Shown piece by piece: positions 1 to 8,229 of a stretch of DNA of 22,609 bases. Both the position numbers and the translations under genes were made by a program. The stretch covers positions 129,163 to 151,771 of the forward strand of contig NW_004440453.1 in NCBI RefSeq assembly GCF_000330505.1, in the 5' to 3' direction. This DNA comes from Entamoeba invadens IP1 (Eukaryota; Evosea; Mastigamoebida; Endamoebidae). How positions within the stretch are numbered: the first letter of the stretch is position 1; each line of letters starts with the position of its first letter. The notes beneath the pieces were generated by a model. That model had not been told where the DNA came from. It saw only the letters and a program-made list of their open reading frames with translations, and searched no databases.

Positions 1-606
1 TTGCTGCTGCTCAAACGATTACTTTTTAAAAGATATTTGTAAAGTGTTAATTAATAGTCAAATTAATATGTATTGACAACAAATATCGTATTTTTTATTT
101 GTACGACATCTGACGATTGTTAGATTGATTAATTATTACATTATTTGTAACTATTTGTTTTTTCAACTTTTGATAAATTGAACCATAAAATACTTATAAT
201 AATTCAAAATTCTCTATAACAAAACTATACTATTATTATTAAAAATATGCATAATAATAGTAATATTTCTGTTAATTAAAATATGTAACGATGATTTTAA
301 TAATTAAATTTTACTTATTGGGTTTATTTTTTGAATATATAGCAACTTAAATCCATCATCTATTTTTCAAGTAAAATTGATTTGCTGTATGTTTTTTATA
401 ATTTTGACAATAAATGTATTTTACTATAAAAAATATTGTTCTACTACTTTATAACAATAATGTTTTTTAAATAAGAAAAAAAACACAATTAATAATCAAT
501 TATAAATAATCAACAAATCTTTTTACGAAACTATTTTTTTTGAAAGTTGTTTATGATAAAATTGATATATTATAATCAATAATTTATATATGTCATAAAA
601 TAATAT
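1..606. other. AT-rich intergenic stretch, no gene seen
   Basis: Very AT-rich sequence with runs of A and T and short ATT/TAA repeats. I found no open frame with coding character on either strand and no terminal repeats. Confidence 0.6.
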
Positions 607-609
607 AAA

Positions 610-1170
610 TTAACCTTAGGAAGGAGGAACTGGAAAAAATAATAAAAATTATAGGATTTGAATTTTCATCCACTTTTTTTAATTATGAAATAAACAGATG
701 TTGATAAACATAATTAACATAAAAATTAACTATTTAAAATAATTATATTATATCATTATTATAATATAATAATTTTTAACAAAAAATCAATAATAACCAA
801 ACTAACTAACTAACCCAAATTGATAAAATCAATAAAGGATTCCGACTTCAATAAAGAACAGGTCTTTGGACACTCAGAATGATAATTAAAAAAACATGTC
901 TAAACAATGAAACTGATTGCTTGAACACTTTTGTTCATGTAAAAAGAACTAAATTCAAATACATTGTTTGCTAAAATAAAGGATTTGATGTTTGGTGCTG
1001 TTATGAACACTTCCGCGCAATGTGTACCAACTGTAAAGAAAAAATAAGTATGGTTTTGATTATTTGTTGATTTTATTTTTTTGTAAAAAAATAATAAATA
1101 GTATTTTCCAGTTGGTCCCAACGGGAGGGGATAGAAAATAAGTGGATTTGAATCAGCGTTCTAAGGTTAA
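610..1170. mobile_element. Possible piggyBac-type MITE (non-autonomous)
   Basis: Both ends carry TTAA followed inward by CCTTAG: TTAACCTTAG at 610-619 and its reverse complement CTAAGGTTAA at 1161-1170. The match extends outward to 13 bp (AAATTAACCTTAG). A second inverted pair, AACTGGAAAA near 629 and TTTTCCAGTT near 1105, lies inside. A TTAA target with a CCY-type tip fits piggyBac elements. The inverted ends are short for such AT-rich DNA, and the tips differ from those of the piggyBac at 19958-22195, so this would be another family. No transposase is present. Confidence 0.33.
900..1121 (-). CDS. Small open frame of unknown nature, possible gene fragment
   Basis: A 73-codon frame on the minus strand. 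Its last 43 codons (900-1030) are less AT-rich than the surroundings and read like real protein (AEVFITAPNIKSFILANNVF), faintly like one repeat of the BspA-type leucine-rich proteins common in Entamoeba. The first 30 codons are low-complexity K/N/F/Y and probably not coding. It lies wholly inside the candidate MITE, so it may be captured host sequence or chance. I do not recognise a function. Confidence 0.15.
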   Translation of the reverse strand: MGPTGKYYLLFFYKKIKSTNNQNHTYFFFTVGTHCAEVFITAPNIKSFILANNVFEFSSFYMNKSVQAISFIV

Positions 1171-1173
1171 TTT

Positions 1174-1571
1174 GTTGAATCTGAAATAAATTTATAGTTA
1201 TAATTTATGTAACTTTCATAAATGTATCAAATTTAAAGAAGATGAAGGTGTTATTTTATTAAACAAATTAAAATTTATTTAAAAATTTATCGAAATTAAC
1301 AATTGGATTGTGTTTTTGAAAAATTTCATTTTTTATAATTTTGGTAATTGTTTGATTTCTTTGTCTAATTTGTTATTTATATCTATTTTTAACATCAATT
1401 GAAATAATTGTTATATGTTGGCAAAAATAAAAGTACTTTTTCATTGAATAAAATTTGTTGCTATTGCAAAGTGTCATTACTTTTTGATTTTAAATAAAAA
1501 TGTTTTTTAAAAGTCAGGGATCTTTAAGATCGTAAATTGGAGAAATATTTTACATATTTTTTATCTTTTGT
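1174..1571. other. AT-rich spacer, no gene seen
   Basis: AT-rich DNA between the candidate MITE and the hAT target site. No coding frame or repeat of note was seen. Confidence 0.5.
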
Positions 1572-1579
1572 GGTAAACA
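1572..1579. repeat. hAT target-site duplication, left copy
   Basis: GGTAAACA, repeated exactly at 4055-4062. Eight base pairs is the standard target duplication length for hAT elements. Confidence 0.85.
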
Positions 1580-1590
1580 CAGGGTCCTCC
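1580..1590 (+). repeat. hAT left terminal inverted repeat
   Basis: CAGGGTCCTCC, an 11-bp perfect inverse of 4045-4055. Confidence 0.85.
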
Positions 1591-1848
1591 AATTTAGTAT
1601 ATTTTTGACAAGGGTTTCATGTGAAAAATAATGGTAAAAGAATTTGGAAAAAAAACAGAGCTCGAAAACAAAGCAAAATTACCTTATTTGACCAAGATCA
1701 GATTATTAATACAAATTTAAAAATGTAAAAATAAATCAACAAAAACAATGATTATAAGTATATAATTATTTTAAATTATTAACATGAGTACTTTTGTATT
1801 TAGATAACAGTTTTATTATAGATTATAAAGAACTCAAAACAATATAAA

Positions 1849-3797
1849 ATGAGACGCTCACTACCCATCTAACAAAAAATCGACCATTCAAAGATATGGG
1901 AAAATAGAATGCTTATTGAAGTAGACCAAAAGAAAAGAATTTTTGTTTGCAAAGTGTGTGGGTTAACCATAGACAGAAACCAAACTATATCACACCTTAA
2001 TATTCACAAAGAAGATATAAAATATTTACAAATAATATAAATCATTCTAACCGCTTTTTGTAGTGGAGAAAAGGTTGTAATGTACAAAAGGTTTGGTCCA
2101 GCAATTGTAGTTTCATTAACCAAAAGAAACGATGCTGAGTTGGTTCAAGCAGGAAGAAAATTAACTGGACAATTATCATCAATAATGGCTGCAAATAATA
2201 TTATAAGTAAATATGTGGCACTTAATAAGATTGTTGATATTATAGGAGAGTACATAAAAAAATCAGGAATCGAAATTCTCGAAAAAATAAGAACAAGCGA
2301 ACAGACAATTACGAGAAAAGTGTTTGAACAAGCGGAAACATGTGTTAATGAAGTTGACCAAATACTCAGTGATAGTCTTTATATTGGAGTGTTGGAGGAC
2401 GAAAGTAAAATATCAAAAGATTCGTGGTACTCGTATTACATCAGAGCTGTTGACAAAGATCTCAAGATACACACAAGGCTTCTCGAAGCAAAAGTTCAAT
2501 ATGGAAAGGCGTCTGGTTTGAATCTGTCATATAATATGAAAAGAGTATTGGAAGACCACAACATTGATTATAAGAAAGTTGCAGAAATAGGGACAGATGG
2601 TGGAAGCAATACAAGAGATGGTGGAAAAGGTATGGCCGGTCGTATTGTGAGTGATTTGCAAGCAATTGATAATAGGTACTGTCCAATTTTTTCAATGTGG
2701 TGCATGTGTCATCGTCTGAACCTTTGTGTCGAGGAGTGCATTAAAGATAATGGTGTTAATGATTGTATTTATATCATATCCTCTGTTTGTGATTTTCTTC
2801 GAGATGACCCAAAATTCAGAGAACAATTCAAATGTGCTCCTCCAACTTACGTTAAAACTAGATTCCTTTCACTTGAGTGTGTCTTTCGGTGGGTCTATAA
2901 TAATTACGATAACATCACCATCTTTTTGAAATGTTCGATTAATGATGAATTTGAATATGGTGATTATACCATTGGTGAACTCAAAGAGTTATTCAAAAGT
3001 AAGGAACTTAGATATAACGTCTCGTTTATTTTAGATACATTGGGAATTGCTCAAGAATTAAACCGAGAGCTTCAATCAAAAAGAGCTCTTTTATTTCGAA
3101 GTTATAAGAAAGTGCAAAAATTTATAAAAAGGATTGAAGAGATGAAAATAGAAATTGTAAATAAAATTTTTATACACTTTCCACATCTCGATTTTTTTAA
3201 GGACTCAACATTTTCAACAACAGGAATGTATTCAATGTTGGAATGTTTACATTCTGCCCTCAGAGTCCGTTTTGCATCAGTTGCAACATCTCCAGTTTAT
3301 TATGTAACCAGCGTCGAGTATATTAAAAGAATGGGTAACAATCTACTTTCTAAACAATTACAAACGGATGAATTTGGACAGTTAGACGATTTTTGTGAAT
3401 TGGCAATGAACTTCGACGATTATATTACAACAAAAAAGCCTCTTAATTTAAATACTGTATATCTCCAGGATGAAATGAATAAACTCAGAGGAGCTCCGGA
3501 TCTTGAGGCTTTCCGTCAAAAGACTCTGACAGAAAAAAAGGTGGTACTGACACGACGTTCAAATCCTTGGGATCTAAGTTCGTCTTTGGACTTACTTGAT
3601 TATGCACCATTTTTGAAAGTGGGTCTAAACTTTACTGTTTATTAGCAATGCTTCTTGCAATGTCACCCACCACTGCTATATGTGAATCCAGTTTTTCTTT
3701 ACTGAAAAGATACAACAAAAACAATCTTGCTCACAATTCGTTACGAGCGAGAATGTATGTCAAAGACAGAGCTCTCAATAAAATGGAACTATTATAA
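1849..3797 (+). pseudogene. hAT transposase (BED finger, RNase H-like core, dimerisation tail), disabled
   Basis: The long open part is 2080-3645 (521 codons). Upstream in the same frame, 1882-2037 encodes a BED-type zinc finger: SKIWENRM, then CKVCG, then HLNIH. It is cut off by a TAA at 2038-2040, with another TAA at 1870-1872 after a possible ATG at 1849. In the core, LEDES (D107 of the 2080 frame), TDGGSN (D173), CMCHRLNL (208-215) and TRFLSLECVFRW (260-271) match hAT catalytic and conserved blocks. The frame is lost near 3609-3630. The C-terminal dimerisation block (MSPTTAICESSFSLLK) continues one frame over and stops at TAA 3795-3797. In the living family this is the cut-and-paste enzyme. 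With two stops and a frameshift this copy should make no working protein. Confidence 0.85.
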
Positions 3798-4044
3798 ATT
3801 TAGTAATTTTTATGTTTTGTTTAACAATAACAATTAACTGATGTTTTTAATAATTGTTTTGAAAATACTTAACACTATCTTGTTTATTTTAAAGCGGCTT
3901 CACAAAAATTCTGTTTTAAAAGCCATCTTTTTAAAAATGCCGATATTAATATGTTTTATTCTCGATATAGATTTTTTAATTCAAAGTTGCCACGTTTTAT
4001 GAATTTGCCACGTTTACAGTTTTTATGACAAGGGTTTAGAAAAA

Positions 4045-4055
4045 GGAGGACCCTG
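4045..4055 (-). repeat. hAT right terminal inverted repeat
   Basis: GGAGGACCCTG, the perfect complement of the left tip at 1580-1590. Confidence 0.85.
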
Positions 4056-4062
4056 GTAAACA
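4055..4062. repeat. hAT target-site duplication, right copy
   Basis: GGTAAACA, identical to 1572-1579. Confidence 0.85.
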
Positions 4063-4789
4063 GGTAAAATGGATTTTACTTAATCACCAATTCTATTTAA
4101 AAAACAATCCTTTTTATATATATTTTTTTCAATTTTTTTTAATTTATTTTTTTAAAAAGCCGATTATTTGATGAAAAAAAAACAAAAATTTAAATTTAAT
4201 GTATTGATGTTTGTATTTTTATTTCATTGATAATAAAATGAAAAGTTTTTGGATGTTTTCACGTTATTGCTGGATTAATTTTTGTTTTGATAATTATGTT
4301 TTTTATTCCATTTGTTTTAGATGAATGATATACTAAACTTGTTTTATTATTTAATATAATAATTTATACCAATATATTTATTATATTCAATTTTTTAAAT
4401 GTAAAATAATGTCCAATAAAAGTAAAACCACATTTTATAAAGTGTTTTTATCAACATTATTATTTTTATTCTAAATGTTTTTGATTGTTTTTTTATATAT
4501 ATACCAACATGGTTAGGATTTTTTTTATCTTATACCAGATTTGTGGCCATTTGTATTCTTTTCAAAAAAACCAATAAATGAATAATAATTAACTGTGATC
4601 CCAAACAACATAGAAACAAATTTTGTTAAATTAAAAAATGTGTTTTATGATTTTGAAAAAATACAACTAGACAACAATCAGAACAATCTATTTTAATTTC
4701 TTGGGTAATAAGTTAATTAATTTCGATAATGTTTTTTTATAAAACATTTTTAAGTATAAATATTTTGCTCTAACTAAAAAGTGTATTTT
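4063..4789. other. AT-rich upstream region of the receptor kinase gene
   Basis: About 730 bp of AT-rich DNA between the hAT element and the kinase start codon. No gene was seen. It should contain the kinase promoter. Confidence 0.55.
4754..4762 (+). promoter_or_regulatory. TATA-like element of the receptor kinase gene
   Basis: GTATAAATA lies about 30 bp upstream of the ATG at 4790. Entamoeba genes have very short leaders and a TATA-like box of the form GTATTTAAA at about this distance. In DNA this AT-rich the match could be chance. Confidence 0.3.
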
Positions 4790-6331
4790 ATGATAATAAT
4801 ATTTGTTTTAATGTTGTTTATCATCACATCATCGACCAATTTGAATGTTGAATGGTGTAAATATTTAAACAAACTCGAATGTGTATCATTTGGCGAAGAA
4901 TGTGAACATAAATATCAATGGAGTTTATCAACAGAAAAAATCCAGTTGCCTTCGATTAAAGATGATTTTATGATTAAATGTGGAGTAAATACGCACCTCG
5001 AAATAGTTTTAAATTTGGAACATTTTTTTATTTTACATTTTAATTTGACTAATGATACATATAAATATTCGAAAAAGTTTGATCAATTCATATTAGTACC
5101 AAAATCGCCAATTTATAACTTAATATATGTTAATAAACAAGTTCTCAAAACAACTTGTTTTAATTGTAAAGAGTGTGTGAATTATACTTCTTGTGTAACA
5201 TGTAATGATGGTTATTATGTATTTAATAACTTTTGTTATTCGTGTTACTCGTCATGTAAAACATGTTCTAATAATACAAATTATGGGTGTTTAACTTGTA
5301 AATATGGATACTATTTAACTCAAAATACAAAGTGTTTCAAGTGTTATTATTCTTGCGCTACATGTTTTGGCGATACAATAGACGAATGTCTAACATGTCG
5401 ATATGGTTATTACATGTCAGGTACAAGCACGTGTTTGATGTGCCACGATTGGTGTGAAAGTTGTTATAATGGATCAAATACAGAATGTTATTCTTGTAAA
5501 AGTGGGTACTATTTACAAGGAAATAACTCCTGTTTGCAATGTTCGGAGGGGTGTGTCACTTGTTTTGCATCTTCAACAACGTGTAACTCGTGTCAATATT
5601 CTTATTATCAGTCTAACAACACATGTATTAAATGTGATTCTTCATGTATCTCTTGCAAAGGCCCAGGAGCAAATAATTGTTATTCGTGTGATTATCAGTA
5701 CAGTCTTGTAAATGGTTTTTGTGTAAAATGCGATTCATCATGCTACGACTGTAATGGCACTGCGCCAAACAATTGTCTTTCTTGTAACTACATGTATAGT
5801 TATTTAAATGGAAATTGCATACAATGTGATTCGTCTTGTAGAACATGTAATGGTACTGGATCTGATAATTGTTTGTCGTGTTATGATTCATATTATTTGT
5901 CCAGTAACACATGTCTTAAATGTCATTCATCGTGTGTAACTTGTTATGGCACAGAGCCAAACAATTGTCTTTCTTGTAGTTATTGGGACAGTTTAACAGA
6001 TGGATATTGTGTACAATGTGATTCATCATGTAGAACATGTAATGGCTCTGGACCCAACAATTGTTTGTCGTGTTACTCTTGGTATGGTGTTTCGAATGGA
6101 CAATGTGTACAATGTGATTCTTCTTGTTATACGTGTAATGGCACCGGACCTGAAAATTGTCTTTCTTGTTTTAATAATTATTATTTAAATTTTACAAGAT
6201 GTATCAAGTGTGACCCAACATGCAGAGTTTGTAATGGACCAAATGCCAACAATTGTTTGTCATGTAACACTCATTATTATTTCGAAAATGGGTATTGTTT
6301 GAAGTGGGAGACGGATAATTGGCCTCAGTGA
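4790..6331 (+). CDS. Cysteine-rich receptor kinase (TMK), N-terminal part cut off by a MULE insertion
   Basis: The start chosen is ATG 4790; the frame is open slightly upstream (GTG at 4781) but has no earlier ATG. The first residues (MIIIFVLMLFIITSSTN) look like a signal peptide. Residues up to about 125 form an N-terminal domain with few cysteines. From there CxxC/CxxxC modules of the furin-like type begin, ending in seven precise 32-residue repeats (5630-6301). In Entamoeba TMKs such ectodomains face the outside and are followed by a membrane helix and a cytosolic kinase. Here the frame runs into the MULE at 6307, adds eight foreign codons and stops at TGA 6329-6331. The present product would be a secreted ectodomain of 513 residues. 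The native frame resumes exactly at 8228. Confidence 0.85.
   Translation: MIIIFVLMLFIITSSTNLNVEWCKYLNKLECVSFGEECEHKYQWSLSTEKIQLPSIKDDFMIKCGVNTHLEIVLNLEHFFILHFNLTNDTYKYSKKFDQFILVPKSPIYNLIYVNKQVLKTTCFNCKECVNYTSCVTCNDGYYVFNNFCYSCYSSCKTCSNNTNYGCLTCKYGYYLTQNTKCFKCYYSCATCFGDTIDECLTCRYGYYMSGTSTCLMCHDWCESCYNGSNTECYSCKSGYYLQGNNSCLQCSEGCVTCFASSTTCNSCQYSYYQSNNTCIKCDSSCISCKGPGANNCYSCDYQYSLVNGFCVKCDSSCYDCNGTAPNNCLSCNYMYSYLNGNCIQCDSSCRTCNGTGSDNCLSCYDSYYLSSNTCLKCHSSCVTCYGTEPNNCLSCSYWDSLTDGYCVQCDSSCRTCNGSGPNNCLSCYSWYGVSNGQCVQCDSSCYTCNGTGPENCLSCFNNYYLNFTRCIKCDPTCRVCNGPNANNCLSCNTHYYFENGYCLKWETDNWPQ
5630..6301 (+). repeat. Seven tandem 96-bp (32-residue) cysteine-rich repeats
   Basis: Units start at 5630, 5726, 5822, 5918, 6014, 6110 and 6206, each exactly 96 bp. 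The common pattern is [KQ]CDSSCxxCNGTGxxNCLSC, then about 8 residues, then NGxC. The eighth unit would start at 6302 and is where the MULE sits; two or three looser units continue from 8228. Regular length with diverged sequence suggests old unequal crossing-over under selection for the fold. Confidence 0.85.
6298..6306. repeat. MULE target-site duplication, left copy
   Basis: TTTGAAGTG, identical to 8221-8229. A preceding G is also shared (6297 and 8220), so the duplication is 9 or 10 bp, the normal range for Mutator-like elements. Confidence 0.9.
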
Positions 6332-6346
6332 AAACTGGCCATGGAG

Positions 6347-6391
6347 GAAAACTGGCCACAATATTCAATAAAAGTTCAATAACAATTCAAC
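6347..6391 (+). repeat. MULE left terminal inverted repeat (45 bp, perfect)
   Basis: It begins GAAAACTGGCCACAATATTC and matches the complement of 8151-8195 without mismatch. Confidence 0.92.
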
Positions 6392-6442
6392 TTTTTCTCA
6401 TTTATTTTTTTAAATAAAAACGATAAACTGAAAAATAAATAA

Positions 6443-8109
6443 ATGGAAGAAATACCAGAAATTGCTTTTCTTGAAAGTCAAAGAGGCTATCAAATGCCTT
6501 ACATAAATGGCTGCAAATTCAAACCCGAAAAAAAGGATCGAATAATATTTAAATGTTCTCACAAAGGTTGTAAAGTTAGAATCGAACTGGTTAAAACTGA
6601 GAGTGGAAATTATAAATACACTTTTTTAAATGATGCAATTCACACACATGATTATGTCGATTATTTAAATGATTTGTTTCGAATACGTTTAAAAGAAGCG
6701 GTTAAAAAGGAAGATTCCAAAAACAAGACAACAAAACAAATAGTAGTAGAGCAATACATTCAAGTAACAACTCGAAGAATTTCTGTTTGTGAAAAACAAG
6801 TCAGAAAGGAAAGACAGCCATACTCTGTAACCAAAACACAAGACATAGAATTTTCCGAAATAGAAAAAGAAATTGTATTGTATCAAGATGATGATATGGT
6901 AATTTTTGGTAAACAAGATTATGTTGAGTTGTTAAAAACTTCTCCAGTTTTATTTTTTGATGGCACATTTAGATCATGTCCGTGTTTGTTTAATTACATT
7001 TATTATAATAATATAATACAATAACAAATAGCTCTTTTTATCAATTATATACTATACACGGGCTTGTCAGTGGTGAATGTTTTCCGATTGTTTTTGGGTG
7101 TCTAAAAGAAAAAAGTTTTGAAGTGTATTATAACTTTTTAGAAACTTTGAAAAATGTTGTTGGTAGTGATTTTTTAAACAGAGAAATGATTGTTATGGGA
7201 GATTTTGAGTTGTGTTTTATTAAGAATTTGTTTCCTAAACAAGTCAAAGTAAAGTGTTGTCACTTTCATTATTGCCAGAATATATTTCGGAAAGTTTCTT
7301 ATTGTGGATTTAAACACCGTTATAAAAATGGAGACGAGTTTAAAAGTGCAATCAGAAAATTGATGTCTTTACCGTTTATGCCGGTTAGTATGATATACAC
7401 AACATTTTATGAATTAAAAGAAATTTATAAAGATGACGCCGACATTTGTGTTATTTATAAACACTTTGAAAATTATTACATAAACGGCGTTTTTAAAGTT
7501 GACAATTGGTGTTTATTTGGTATTGAAGAACGAACAAACAATAATGCAGAAAGTTTTCACAGTTCTTTAAATAAATTAGTATTAACAAAAACACCTAATA
7601 TACACAAATTTGTTGACTATTTAAAGGAATATATAAAACGTGTTGACATTCATTATTTTTCGTTGACGACAAATTTGCAATTAACAAGGAAAAAGCGTGT
7701 TGTTGCAATGAAAAACATAACAATAAAACAACTGACAACTGAATTGATGAATGGAATGGATCAACTTGAGTTTCTTGAAAAAGTATCTGTTATTATTGGT
7801 GCTTCGAAAATGCATACACTTCTCGATTGTGATATTGATACTCTTATTGAAGAAACATTAAGAGAAAACGACCTTGTGGAAAGGCTCGAAGCTGAAGCAA
7901 ACATGGATAATATAGCGGAACATAATTTGGAAAAAGTTGTTGAAATAGATTTCGAAGAAAAAAGCGCAGTAAAATATGTTATAAACGAAGATGAATGTAC
8001 TTCAACAACTGAAAAAACAAAACCAATCCACAAAAAGAAAACAAGAGAAGGATCTAGACCATTAAGAAAAAGCAAAATATTCAAGGAACTTAAAAGAGCC
8101 AAAAAATAA
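6443..8109 (+). pseudogene. MULE transposase, in two frames (frameshift or intron at about 6982-7032)
   Basis: Frame 1 (ATG 6443, stop 7022-7024) has a FLYWCH-like zinc-binding N-terminus (C38, C43, H67, H69) and the first catalytic aspartate in DGTF (D173, nt 6959). Frame 2, open from 7012 to TAA 8107, starts with FYQLYTIHG, has the second aspartate in GDFE (nt 7201), the CHFH motif nearby, and the catalytic glutamate in NNNAESFH (nt 7549). It ends in a basic tail. All three DDE residues are thus present. In MULEs the block after DGTF runs directly into FYQLYTIHG, so about 47 extra bases lie at the join. These may be a small insertion with a frameshift, or an intron. If it is spliced, the gene could be functional. 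Confidence 0.8.
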
Positions 8110-8150
8110 TACAAATTTAATTTTATATTGGTTTTGTTTTTGAATAAAAC

Positions 8151-8195
8151 GTTGAATTGTTATTGAACTTTTATTGAATATTGTGGCCAGTTTTC
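8151..8195 (-). repeat. MULE right terminal inverted repeat (45 bp, perfect)
   Basis: Perfect complement of 6347-6391. Confidence 0.92.
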
Positions 8196-8220
8196 ACTGA
8201 GGCCAGTTTTCCTAAACCCG

Positions 8221-8229
8221 TTTGAAGTG
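8221..8229. repeat. MULE target-site duplication, right copy
   Basis: TTTGAAGTG, identical to 6298-6306. The kinase reading frame resumes within it. Confidence 0.9.

Larger units (their letters stand above)
1580..4054 (+). mobile_element. hAT-superfamily DNA transposon, full length with broken transposase
   Basis: The left end is CAGGGTCCTCC (1580-1590). The right end is its complement, GGAGGACCCTG (4045-4055). An exact 8-bp GGTAAACA flanks the element; the final G at 4055 can be counted either as the element's last base or as the first base of the target copy. Tips beginning CAGGG and 8-bp duplications are typical of hAT. Both ends also carry GACAAGGGTTT about 20-40 bp from the tip (1607-1617 and 4027-4037) in direct, not inverted, orientation. 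The element is about 2.47 kb and encodes one hAT transposase on the plus strand, which is no longer a single open frame. Confidence 0.88.
6307..8220 (+). mobile_element. Mutator-like element (MULE) inserted in the receptor kinase gene
   Basis: The element is about 1.91 kb, with a 9-10 bp target duplication and a 45-bp perfect inverted repeat (6347-6391 and 8151-8195). Outside these repeats both ends carry further copies of the motif GAAAACTGGCC. The left end has one more of these units (6307-6346) than the right end (8196-8220), so the tips are not symmetrical. The single gene inside is a MULE transposase in two frames. If the last G is counted as target, both tips begin with GG. Insertion is in the same orientation as the host gene. 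Confidence 0.92.

Noticed and set aside
1870..2079. An intron joining the BED finger to the hAT transposase core
   Set aside because: The two parts are already in the same frame, and no GTTTGT-like donor is placed so that splicing would remove only the TAA at 2038; a nonsense change is simpler.
4781..4789. GTG at 4781 as start of the receptor kinase
   Set aside because: Nuclear eukaryotic genes start at ATG; the first ATG in frame is at 4790 and opens directly into a signal peptide.
5630..6301. A CRISPR-like or satellite array
   Set aside because: The 96-bp periodicity is in frame and encodes a cysteine-rich module; it is a protein repeat.
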